Positions 36,212 through 42,755 of a stretch of DNA of 64,000 bases are shown here, one piece after another. Each line of letters begins with the position of its first letter. Positions within the stretch are counted from its first letter, which is position 1. A program made the position numbers and the translations under genes. Source of the stretch: an uncultured Alphaproteobacteria bacterium (GTDB lineage Bacteria; Pseudomonadota; Alphaproteobacteria; Rs-D84); the NCBI GenBank assembly GCA_934255455.1, contig CAKQNS010000003.1, positions 1 through 64,000 of the forward strand. The letters are read 5' to 3'. Below the pieces are notes generated by a model that was not told the origin of the DNA, ran no database searches, and was given only the letters and a program-made list of their open reading frames with translations.

Positions 36212-36949
36212 ATGAAAACTATTGAAAATTTTTTGTTTATAATGGTTGTGTCAATGGGCTGGTTATTGGATACAACCGTGTATGGGGCGGAAAGTAAGAA
36301 GCCTTGTTCGCCGGGGTGCTTTTGTGTGAATAATGGGCAAATTTCAACAAAATATGATACACAAAATATTTGTGGTTATGGTGGCGCACACAGAGTTTCT
36401 TGTTTTGACCCTGATGTGAGTCACGCTTTTGGTACAGGTGAAAATGGAAAGGCCTATGACGGGGTGGTGGCATGCAGTCGCAATAGTTCGGCACATGCAA
36501 CATATTATTTTGGTGAATTTAATGAGTTGTTTGAAGGCAAGACAGGAATGTACGGTTTTATAGGTGACAATTTGATAGTAATGCCTAGTGTCTTTAAAGA
36601 ATTGAATATGTTTGCTAAAGAAGGTGTATACCAGTGTCCCAGTGCTTATCCTAATTCCGCGTCTGGGGCAAAAAGTTTGCTTGGATGTTATAAATATGAT
36701 GGGCGCGGCAACAAAATTTATTATAAGAAAAAATCAAAAAGTAGTTATGGAAGTTGTAATATTGTCAGAGTTGAACCGGCGATAGAGAACTTACAATTAT
36801 CTTTGGATGGTGCATATAGTGCCGCAAATGTTTTACAAAATGCATTGAAGACAAAAAAAAGTAATACAGATATATTGATGAAAAATTTACTGGATGCTGT
36901 TGGAGAGGCAAATAACGCAGAACAAAATTTACGGGCATTATTGAAATAA
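36212..36949 (+). CDS. Secreted Cys-rich protein, tandem paralog 2
   Basis: A 245-residue exported protein. The start at 36212 was chosen because AGGA lies 9 nt upstream and MKTIENFLFIMVVSMGWL begins a signal peptide; GTG 36167 and ATG 36203 are less well placed. The domain repeats that of paralog 1: CSPGCFCVNNG, ICGYGGAHRVSC, YYFGEFNEL, TGMYGFIGDNL, VYQCPSAYPNSASGAK, CYKYDGRG. It ends in a helical segment and lacks paralog 1's repeat tail. AT-rich codon use is shared with it. The two genes are 46 nt apart and likely cotranscribed. Confidence 0.72.
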   Translation: MKTIENFLFIMVVSMGWLLDTTVYGAESKKPCSPGCFCVNNGQISTKYDTQNICGYGGAHRVSCFDPDVSHAFGTGENGKAYDGVVACSRNSSAHATYYFGEFNELFEGKTGMYGFIGDNLIVMPSVFKELNMFAKEGVYQCPSAYPNSASGAKSLLGCYKYDGRGNKIYYKKKSKSSYGSCNIVRVEPAIENLQLSLDGAYSAANVLQNALKTKKSNTDILMKNLLDAVGEANNAEQNLRALLK

Positions 36950-37000
36950 ACTATGTGTTTTGTACCAGTAATTAAAAAACTCGAAACTAGGTGGTAAAGT

Positions 37001-37130
37001 CGGACGGGGCGACAATGAGTAGGTGCGGGCGTGTATAAGCACGACCAAACCGTCACGAATGCCCCGCAGTTGTGGCGTGCCATAACGAGGGAAAGATGAG
37101 AACCAAGTTCGAATCCGCGTCCCGTGGAAA
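37001..37130 (+). ncRNA. Second structured RNA candidate with tRNA-tail-like 3' end
   Basis: Helices visible on the plus strand: ACGGGGC (37004-37010) with GTCCCGT (37119-37125), or alternatively CGGGGC (37005-37010) with GCCCCG (37061-37066); CGTG-6-CACG (37030-37043); and GTTGTGG-CGTG-CCATAAC (37069-37086). Two of these contain G-U pairs that would be mismatches on the other strand. The 3' part contains GTTCGAATCC (37107-37116), like a tRNA T-loop, but the adjoining 5-bp T-stem does not form. A terminator follows. It could be a 3' UTR element of the upstream gene or an sRNA. Confidence 0.42.
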
Positions 37131-37133
37131 AAA

Positions 37134-37168
37134 TAAAAAACGACCCAAAGTGGTCGTTTGTTATTTTT
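37134..37168. terminator. Bidirectional terminator between RNA candidate and tRNA-Pro
   Basis: ACGACC-6-GGTCGT with A-tract on the left and a T-rich run on the right; usable from both sides. Confidence 0.75.
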
Positions 37169-37245
37169 TGGTCGGGGCGAAAGGATTCGAACCTTCGACA
37201 TCTTGCTCCCAAAGCAAGCACTCTACCAGACTGAGCTACGCCCCG
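37169..37245 (-). tRNA. tRNA-Pro (TGG)
   Basis: Full cloverleaf on the minus strand: acceptor CGGGGCG/CGCCCCG, D arm, anticodon stem CTTGC/GCAAG with loop TTTGGGA (anticodon TGG), T arm with GTTCGAATC, discriminator A and encoded CCA (77 nt). Confidence 0.97.
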
Positions 37246-37304
37246 AAACGACACAGATTATAACAGCAATTTTTTGAATTGCAAATGTTTATATTATTTT
37301 GTGC

Positions 37305-37334
37305 TTGAACGCGGGGGGTAAAAGTTTATATCAT
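37305..37334 (+). promoter_or_regulatory. Promoter with G-tract spacer, leaderless start
   Basis: TTGAAC (37305-37310), an 18-nt spacer CGCGGGGGG-like then TAAAAGT, TATCAT (37329-37334); ATG 7 nt later. The -35-to-spacer stretch is nearly identical to that at 41822-41845. Confidence 0.55.
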
Positions 37335-37341
37335 AGTGGTG

Positions 37342-38364
37342 ATGTATAGGTATTTGGGAATTTTGATTATTGGGTGCCTGGTGGGGGGCGTGGCGCAGAT
37401 TGGTGCGTATGCCGCCGCACGCAGTGCGCGCACCACATCGTCAAATGCCGCCGCCGGGTATGTCAGCGCGAATACATATAACAATTTATACCCATATATG
37501 AACAATAAAATGCGGACCAGTTTGAACCCCGGGACCACACCAACACAAAATAATGCACAGATAAATACGCTGGCGCGAACCGTTCAAACGGCGTCGTCCA
37601 GCAATCGTCGCGTTGTGCCGCGCACCACAACGGCGGCGCGTGCCGCCACAACAACCGGCACAACGGTGGCTGCCGCGTCAAGTGCGAATTCAACCACTGC
37701 GCGTCGTGTGGTTCCGCGGCGCACAACCACGCGCGCGGCAACGGGCAATGCAAATATGATGCGCGGTGTGGCGTCGGCCACGGGGGCCGCACGCGGGCGG
37801 GCGGTGCGTGATGACGCATCAACGGTTGTGCGTTCGTCGGACAATTTGGTTCAAACAACCACAACGGGCGAAACGATAACATCGGCGCGTTGCTATGCGG
37901 ATTATACCGAATGCATGAATGATTATTGCCAGCGCAAAGACACGGCGTATAATCGTTGCTTTTGCAGTTCCAGATTGGCCCAGATTGACGCGACATATCA
38001 ACCGGCAATTACGGAATTGGTGAATAAAATATTGGCGTTGAAAACCACGAAACAGTGGTCTGATGATGAAATGAATGAATATTGGATGGACCGCGTGGGG
38101 AAATATACCGGGGATAATTCGTGGACTAAATTGGATAATTTGTTGGATATTGACTGGTCCAGTGCGGATAACCGCACCAATGGTCAAAATGCGTTTGTGG
38201 CGGGGCACAGTTATTGCGCCCAACATTTGCGTGGGTGCTTTTATATGGCGACAAACCTGCGCGATGCGTATCGTTCGGAAATTGCGCGTGATTGTGCGTC
38301 GTACGAACAATCGCTGCAAAAAATTAAATCTGCCGCCGAAAGTATAGTGGGGGCTTATAAATGA
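37342..38364 (+). CDS. Cys-rich secreted protein with Thr/Ala/Arg-rich N-terminal region (short paralog)
   Basis: A 340-residue exported protein related to 1529-4852. The ATG at 37342 lies 7 nt after a -10 box; two GTG codons just upstream are in frame but less likely. The N-terminus MYRYLGILIIGCLVGGVAQ is a signal peptide. Residues ~25-180 are Thr/Ala/Arg/Asn-rich. The Cys module (CYADYTECMNDYCQRKD, then RCFCSSR) matches the big protein's CREVYYNCMDEFC and RCACSSR. A helical tail with more Cys follows (SYCAQHLRGCFYMA). The stop overlaps the arginase-family start (ATGA). Function unknown. Confidence 0.78.
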   Translation: MYRYLGILIIGCLVGGVAQIGAYAAARSARTTSSNAAAGYVSANTYNNLYPYMNNKMRTSLNPGTTPTQNNAQINTLARTVQTASSSNRRVVPRTTTAARAATTTGTTVAAASSANSTTARRVVPRRTTTRAATGNANMMRGVASATGAARGRAVRDDASTVVRSSDNLVQTTTTGETITSARCYADYTECMNDYCQRKDTAYNRCFCSSRLAQIDATYQPAITELVNKILALKTTKQWSDDEMNEYWMDRVGKYTGDNSWTKLDNLLDIDWSSADNRTNGQNAFVAGHSYCAQHLRGCFYMATNLRDAYRSEIARDCASYEQSLQKIKSAAESIVGAYK

Positions 38365-39203
38365 AATCTTTATTTGGAATTGAATATGGGCGCGGCGCGA
38401 CCGCAAATGTAGTCTTGGGCGGGCCGGCATTGGCCCCGGCGGCGGTTAAAAAAATGTTTCCAGAATATGATTGCACAACCGTTGTGCCAGATGCGTATGA
38501 TGCGGAACTGTGGGCGCGTGACCGTTTCGGTGAAAACTTTTTGGTCCAGAAAAAAATCTATGCAACAACACCGCGTACGCCGCATGTCCTGATTGGTGGC
38601 GACCATTCTGTGAATTTTGGCCATTTTGCCGCGTTGGCAGACCGTATCCCAGACCAGGATTTGTGCCTGGTATACATTGATGCGCATTTGGATATTCACA
38701 CGCCGGAATCATCCCGTGCCCAGGCGTCTGGTGCGCCACACGGCACAAATGTGCGCGCATTGGTGGGCCAGGGTGATGAACGTTGGCTGGGACTGCAAGA
38801 ACGCATGCCGGCATTAAACCCCGAAAATATATTCTATTTGGGTTCGCGTTCGTATGAACCAGCGGAGATAGAGTTCGTTCGTGCCAACAATATATTTATG
38901 CGCACGCCCGATGATTTGAATTCGCCGGACCGGCTGGACGCCGTAATTGGGGAAATATTCCGTCAAATTGACGGTCGCCCGTATGTTGTATCGTTTGATT
39001 TTGATGCAATTGACGCCGATGTGTTCAAATCTGTATTGGTGCCCGAACCAAATGGCATAACATTGGCTGCCGCGCGCCAGTTGACACACGCGTTTGCGCC
39101 CGATGCACACAGTTTTGAATTTGTGGAATATGCTCCACGCGATGATGATGCACAGAGTGCGGAAATCGTGCGTGAATTGGTTGGCATTGCGTTGGCTGAT
39201 TAA
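38361..39203 (+). CDS. Arginase/agmatinase-family ureohydrolase
   Basis: A 280-residue cytosolic dimanganese enzyme. All metal-binding blocks are present: GGDHSVNFG (~74-80), DAHLDIHTPE (~109-118) and SFDFDAIDA (~211-219). The N-terminal GGPALAP corresponds to the family's GVxxGP region. Substrate specificity (arginine, agmatine, formiminoglutamate) cannot be fixed from the sequence; arginase is the nearest guess from GTNVRALVG and overall length. It is translationally coupled by ATGA to the Cys-rich secreted gene, an odd pairing. Confidence 0.88.
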   Translation: MKSLFGIEYGRGATANVVLGGPALAPAAVKKMFPEYDCTTVVPDAYDAELWARDRFGENFLVQKKIYATTPRTPHVLIGGDHSVNFGHFAALADRIPDQDLCLVYIDAHLDIHTPESSRAQASGAPHGTNVRALVGQGDERWLGLQERMPALNPENIFYLGSRSYEPAEIEFVRANNIFMRTPDDLNSPDRLDAVIGEIFRQIDGRPYVVSFDFDAIDADVFKSVLVPEPNGITLAAARQLTHAFAPDAHSFEFVEYAPRDDDAQSAEIVRELVGIALAD

Positions 39204-39385
39204 ATCTCGCCACACATCAGATTATGTTGATAAATATTGCGGGCCAAATCGTCACTGATTTGGCCCCAGTCATTTGCATGTCCATAAATTGGTATGCATG
39301 GTGGGCAAGTATTATTCGACAATGGTGTATTTTTCGCGCAAGATGCGACGAATATCACGCATGCCAGTATGCATAGTTTTCTCAT
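39200..39385 (-). CDS. Small lipoprotein, Rz1-like (o-spanin) candidate
   Basis: A 61-residue product MRKLCILACVIFVASC... with lipobox VASC (Cys16). The mature ~46 residues contain CPPCIPIYG and a helical end (DDLARNIYQHNLMC). Its first 74 nt overlap, in the +1 frame, the 3' end of a small membrane-anchored coding frame (39312-39536). This is the arrangement of phage Rz/Rz1 spanin genes, whose products join inner and outer membranes and disrupt the envelope at lysis. No other phage genes are adjacent, so it may be a domesticated or remnant pair. Its end overlaps the convergent arginase-family gene by 4 nt. Confidence 0.5.
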   Translation of the reverse strand: MRKLCILACVIFVASCAKNTPLSNNTCPPCIPIYGHANDWGQISDDLARNIYQHNLMCGEI

Positions 39386-39536
39386 TTATCTTTACCTGGT
39401 GTTGAATAATTTGTGTTTGTTGCGTTGTGGTGGTACGTGCCGTATTTCTTTCGCATCGCAGTGTGCCGATACGCGCCCCGGTGGCAAACGCAAATAAAAT
39501 AAATGCGGCCATCGCCGCAATCAGATATATTTTCAT
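39312..39536 (-). CDS. Small membrane-anchored protein, Rz-like (i-spanin) candidate
   Basis: A 74-residue product with one N-terminal membrane segment (MKIYLIAAMAAFILFAFATG) and a polar, Gln/Thr/Arg-rich helical periplasmic part ending DIRRILREKYTIVE. Type II anchor plus helix is the i-spanin layout, though shorter than most. It begins 41 nt after the rho stop, beyond the rho terminator, and overlaps the lipoprotein gene in a different frame. No clear ribosome binding site is visible. Confidence 0.48.
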   Translation of the reverse strand: MKIYLIAAMAAFILFAFATGARIGTLRCERNTARTTTTQQTQIIQHQVKINEKTMHTGMRDIRRILREKYTIVE

Positions 39537-39549
39537 CGGGTTGTTTCCA

Positions 39550-39576
39550 AAAAAAACGCGCCATTGGCGCGTTTTT
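39550..39576 (-). terminator. Intrinsic terminator after rho
   Basis: ACGCGCC-ATT/AAT-GGCGCGT hairpin directly behind the rho stop, with a T-run on the minus strand. Confidence 0.85.
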
Positions 39577-39577
39577 G

Positions 39578-40846
39578 TTATTGATTCATTGAACTGAAAA
39601 AATCAGCATTTGTTTTGGTCAAACGCAATTTATCCAGCAAAAATTCCATGGCCTCGAGCGTGCCCATTGGGTTGATGATGCGGCGCAAGACATACATTTT
39701 CGATAATGTGTCTTTGCCCACCAACAGGTCTTCCTTGCGGGTGCCGGATTTGGTGATGTCGATTGCCGGGTACACGCGTTTGTCGGACAGTTTGCGGTCC
39801 AAGATGATTTCACTGTTGCCGGTCCCCTTGAACTCTTCGAAAATAACCTCGTCCATTTTTGACCCGGTATCAACCAGTGCGGTCGCAATGATGGTCAGGC
39901 TGCCGCCACCCTCGATATTACGGGCGGCACCAAAGAAGCGTTTTGGGCGTTGCAACGCGTATGCGTCAACACCACCGGTCAAAACCTTGCCGCTGGATGG
40001 AACGCATGTGTTGTACGCACGGCCCAGACGTGTGATAGAATCCAACAAGATGACGACATCTTGGCCGGCCTCGACCAAACGTTTGGCCTTTTCAATAACC
40101 ATTTCGGCAACCTGGATATGGCGCGCGGCGGGTTCATCAAATGTGGACGAAATAACCTCGCCCTTGACGCTGCGCTGCATATCGGTCACTTCTTCGGGGC
40201 GTTCGTCAATCAGCAACACAATCAGTTTTACATCTGGATAATTCGTCGCGATTGAATGCGCGATGTTTTGCAACATAACGGTTTTTCCAGTGCGCGGTGG
40301 TGCAACAATCAGACTGCGCTGGCCCTTGCCGGTTGGGGAAATCAGGTCAATTACGCGTGCGGACAGACTGCGTCCCTTGTCCTTGTCGTCCGTCACCTCC
40401 ATCCGCAGCATTTCGTCGGGGTACAGTGGTGTCATATCGTCAAACGACACGCGGTGGCGCAATTTTTCCGGCGCATCGCCGTTGACGCGTTCAATTGTTT
40501 CCAGCGCAAAATAGCGTTCGGATTCGTTTTGTGGGGCCTGGATTTGACCCTCGACATAGTCGCCGGTTTTCAAACCGTATTTTTTAATCAAATTTGGCGA
40601 CACATACAAATCATCTGGCCCGGCCAGATAGTTGCTTTCCGGCGCGCGCAGGAACCCAAAACCATCCTGCATCCGTTCCAGAACGCCGTCACCAATCAAT
40701 GTAATTTTGTTATCGGCCGCAAACACGCGCATCACGGCAAAGCGCAATTGTTGCACATTTAACTGTGACGGGTTTTCAATGCCCATATCTTCGGCCATTT
40801 TCAGCAATTGCTGTGGCGATTTCGCCTTGATTTCATTTATATGCAT
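39578..40846 (-). CDS. rho: Transcription termination factor Rho
   Basis: Hexameric RNA helicase ending transcription of untranslated RNAs; 422 residues. The start at 40846 (MHINEIKAKSPQQLLKMAED) follows AAAAGGATT; the upstream in-frame extension of 79 residues has no family similarity. It shows the RNA-binding domain (MQDGFGFLRAPESNYLAGPD), Walker A APPRTGKTVML, Walker B VVILLDSITRLGRAYN, the Q-loop GKVLTGGVDAYALQRPKRFF and the R-loop SGTRKEDLL. Length is typical. Confidence 0.98.
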   Translation of the reverse strand: MHINEIKAKSPQQLLKMAEDMGIENPSQLNVQQLRFAVMRVFAADNKITLIGDGVLERMQDGFGFLRAPESNYLAGPDDLYVSPNLIKKYGLKTGDYVEGQIQAPQNESERYFALETIERVNGDAPEKLRHRVSFDDMTPLYPDEMLRMEVTDDKDKGRSLSARVIDLISPTGKGQRSLIVAPPRTGKTVMLQNIAHSIATNYPDVKLIVLLIDERPEEVTDMQRSVKGEVISSTFDEPAARHIQVAEMVIEKAKRLVEAGQDVVILLDSITRLGRAYNTCVPSSGKVLTGGVDAYALQRPKRFFGAARNIEGGGSLTIIATALVDTGSKMDEVIFEEFKGTGNSEIILDRKLSDKRVYPAIDITKSGTRKEDLLVGKDTLSKMYVLRRIINPMGTLEAMEFLLDKLRLTKTNADFFSSMNQ

Positions 40847-41016
40847 AAATAATCCTTTTGTGGGAATGGGGTGTTGCGAGAATTCGCGCCCAACTTGTCT
40901 TTTGACCCATTTATTATACGCCTTTTGCCCCAAAAAGTCAAGATTTGTTATTTTTGCTTGATTTATTGGCGCGTAATTGCTTTCATTAAACATACAATTA
41001 AACAAAGGAAGCGAAT

Positions 41017-41466
41017 ATGGCAGGCAGTATAAATAAAGTAATATTGGTTGGTAATGTGGGTCAAGAACCCCAGGTGCGCACAATGCAAAGCGGACAAAAA
41101 GTTGTCAGTTTTTCATTGGCCACATCGGACAGATGGCGTGACCGCACGACCGGTGAACAGAAAGAACAAACAGAATGGCATCGCGTTGTGATTTTCAATC
41201 CTAATTTGGTTGATGTTGCGGAACGTATGTTGCAAAAGGGCACCAAATTGTATCTGGAAGGTTCGTTGCGCACACGCAAATGGCAAAATCAGCAGGGCGC
41301 CGATGTTTTCACGACCGAGGTTGTGTTGAACCAATTCGCGGGTCAAATGGTTATTTTGTCGGGCGCAAAAAGCCTGGACCAGGGTATGAATGACGCCCCG
41401 GCGGCGGCCCCAGCCCCACGCGAAGAAATTTCCGTTGCCGACATCGGTGACGACATCCCATTTTAA
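41017..41466 (+). CDS. ssb: Single-stranded DNA-binding protein
   Basis: Coats ssDNA and recruits repair proteins through its acidic tip. The 149 residues comprise an OB fold (INKVILVGNVGQEPQVR, FSLATSDRWRD, TEWHRVVIFN, KLYLEGSLRTRKWQ) and a short linker ending ADIGDDIPF, the canonical C-terminal peptide. AAAGGAAG precedes the ATG. The last 17 nt are repeated 102 nt downstream in the same frame, so a second DIPF-stop follows 34 codons after the stop. Confidence 0.98.
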   Translation: MAGSINKVILVGNVGQEPQVRTMQSGQKVVSFSLATSDRWRDRTTGEQKEQTEWHRVVIFNPNLVDVAERMLQKGTKLYLEGSLRTRKWQNQQGADVFTTEVVLNQFAGQMVILSGAKSLDQGMNDAPAAAPAPREEISVADIGDDIPF

Positions 41467-41568
41467 TGGGTGGCGTCACCGGATTTTGCGTATGCAAAAT
41501 CAATCGGTGATGAAACCAAGCGCCGGCGCAGGTTCCGTGTAGCCGCGCGAAACGACATCCCTTTTTAA
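41450..41568 (+). repeat. In-frame duplication of the ssb 3' end around a hairpin element
   Basis: ACGACATCCC(A/T)TTTTAA occurs at 41450-41466 (ssb stop) and 41552-41568, 16 of 17 identical, offset exactly 34 codons. Between them the frame is open (WVASPDFAYAKSIGDETK, then RRRRFRVAAR). The unit contains two overlapping hairpins: CGGTGACG/CGTCACCG and GATTTTGC-GTAT-GCAAAATC. It looks like insertion of a palindromic element with target duplication, or a read-through tail. Confidence 0.6.
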
Positions 41569-41570
41569 TA

Positions 41571-41595
41571 AAAACCGCCCCATGGGGCGGTTTTT
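41571..41595 (+). terminator. Intrinsic terminator of ssb
   Basis: CCGCCCCATGGGGCGG palindrome between AAAA and TTTTT. Confidence 0.88.
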
Positions 41596-41663
41596 CAGAG
41601 TTCAAATACCAAAGTTCAAAGTGCATCCGTCTCCGCTGTGCTCCGCCGTGATAAAAATAATGT

Positions 41664-41688
41664 GTGCGCCATTCGGCGCACTTTTTTT
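41664..41688 (+). terminator. Second terminator-like hairpin downstream of ssb
   Basis: GTGCGCC-ATTC-GGCGCAC followed by T7. No coding frame of note lies between it and the ssb terminator, only the GTTCAAAG-type repeat at 41596-41621. Confidence 0.7.
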
Positions 41689-41709
41689 ATTCCCGTCGCG
41701 GTCTAAAAT

Positions 41710-41747
41710 CCCCTTCGCCCGGCGAAGGGGTGCCCGCATAAGCGGGC
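41710..41747. repeat. Double palindromic repeat
   Basis: CCCCTTCGCC-C-GGCGAAGGGG (41710-41730) followed by GCCCGC-ATAA-GCGGGC (41732-41747). It resembles interspersed REP/palindromic elements of bacterial genomes; only one copy is in the window. Confidence 0.55.
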
Positions 41748-41822
41748 GGGGTAGTGGTATTGCAATATCGGTAATCGTGCACAGTTATGCCGTTTATATG
41801 AATTTTTGCCGATGCGCAGGAC

Positions 41823-41851
41823 TTGAAACGCGGGGGTAAAAGTATTACAAT
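41823..41851 (+). promoter_or_regulatory. Candidate promoter with G-tract spacer (HdeD-like gene)
   Basis: TTGAAA (41823-41828), a 17-nt spacer with CGCGGGGGTAAAAGT, TACAAT (41846-41851). Confidence 0.5.
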
Positions 41852-41884
41852 GTTAATCACATAGACAAGGAAAGGGAGTTTAAT

Positions 41885-42529
41885 ATGCCAAAAAAAGAAC
41901 CAGTTAAAAAATTTGCACCAAAACGCGTGCGCGCGACCCACGTGCGGCGTGCATCATCGGACCCGGCCGCGGCGGCGGTCCAGCGCCTGTACGATAAATC
42001 GGCACCATTGTTGGTATGCGAGGCCATATTGTTTGGTGCCGCGGCAATATGGATGTTTTTCAAGCCAGTTGTCATTTTGACCGTGCTGACATTCATTATT
42101 GGCATCGGATTGGTGCTGTTTGGAATGTATCGCGCGATTTCCGGATTCATTGTGTCGCGTAATATCGGCGGCGGTTGGGTTGATGTAATATTCGGTTTGA
42201 TAAACATAGTGTTGGGTGTGCTGTTCTGTGTGTACCCGACCGGTTCAATTATCGGCATTGCATTGATTTTTGTGGTGCTGTTTTTCTTCAAAGCATTGCG
42301 CGCATTGGTGTTTGCCATCAATATGGCGCGTGCGCGGTTTGGACATTGGGTAATTGACCTGGTTGTTGCAATTGCGTTGGTCGCGTTGGCGGTGGCATTG
42401 TTGTTCCGGCCAATGGCGGCACCGGTTGCGGTGGTGTATTACCTGGCCGTCACATTGTTGTTGTATGCGGCATCAGATATATACATGTATATCGAATTGC
42501 TGAAATTAAAACGCAGTGTATTGGATTAG
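41885..42529 (+). CDS. HdeD-like (DUF308) integral membrane protein
   Basis: A 214-residue inner-membrane protein. A basic Lys/Arg-rich cytoplasmic N-terminus (~1-40) is followed by six hydrophobic segments in three pairs (LLVCEAILFGAAAIWMFF, VILTVLTFIIGIGLVLFG, VDVIFGLINIVLGVLF, IIGIALIFVVLFFF, WVIDLVVAIALVALAVAL, VVYYLAVTLLLYAA), the DUF308 repeat layout of HdeD, an acid-stress membrane protein in E. coli. Its role here is unknown. AAGGAAAGGGAG precedes the ATG; a terminator follows. Confidence 0.85.
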   Translation: MPKKEPVKKFAPKRVRATHVRRASSDPAAAAVQRLYDKSAPLLVCEAILFGAAAIWMFFKPVVILTVLTFIIGIGLVLFGMYRAISGFIVSRNIGGGWVDVIFGLINIVLGVLFCVYPTGSIIGIALIFVVLFFFKALRALVFAINMARARFGHWVIDLVVAIALVALAVALLFRPMAAPVAVVYYLAVTLLLYAASDIYMYIELLKLKRSVLD

Positions 42530-42549
42530 TAAACGCAAAGTATAAAAAT

Positions 42550-42577
42550 CCCCGCCAGTTTGGCGGGGTGTTTTTTT
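42550..42577 (+). terminator. Intrinsic terminator of the HdeD-like gene
   Basis: CCCCGCCA-GTT-TGGCGGGG followed by TGTTTTTTT. Confidence 0.9.
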
Positions 42578-42583
42578 GTGAAA

Positions 42584-42711
42584 CTGGCGCGCCCTGCAGG
42601 ATTGGCTGACGCCGCCCGTGCAAAATCGCCTGCGGCGAACGGCGTGTTTCCGCCTTTTTGCGACGGGTCGAACCGCTTAACTCGCAGGTTCAAATCCTGG
42701 TGCTCGCACAA
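42584..42711. repeat. tRNA-derived hybrid element
   Basis: Its left end CTGGCGCGCCCTGCAGGATT (42584-42603) is an exact copy of the complement of the tRNA-Arg 3' end (42755-42774). Its right end carries GGTTCAAATCC then TGCTCGCA (42688-42708), like the T-loop and acceptor of a different, plus-strand tRNA without a 5' half. Between them are GC-rich inverted stretches. It could be a degenerate integration site or a repeat assembled from tRNA tails. Confidence 0.5.
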
Positions 42712-42712
42712 A

Positions 42713-42748
42713 ATAAAAAATACCCACGGCTCACACCGTGGGTATTTC
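42713..42748. terminator. Terminator of tRNA-Arg (bidirectional)
   Basis: ATACCCACGG-CTCACA-CCGTGGGTAT, 10-bp stem, with a long T-run on the minus strand. Confidence 0.85.
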
Positions 42749-42755
42749 TTATCTC

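Noticed and set aside
37004..37125. Possibility that the second RNA is a tRNA or a tmRNA piece
   Set aside because: An acceptor-like helix and T-loop are present, but the T-stem does not pair, no anticodon arm or tag frame was found, and CCA is absent.
36950..37263. Frames overlapping tRNA-Pro on both strands
   Set aside because: They translate tRNA sequence and the RNA candidate; these are spurious products often seen over tRNAs.
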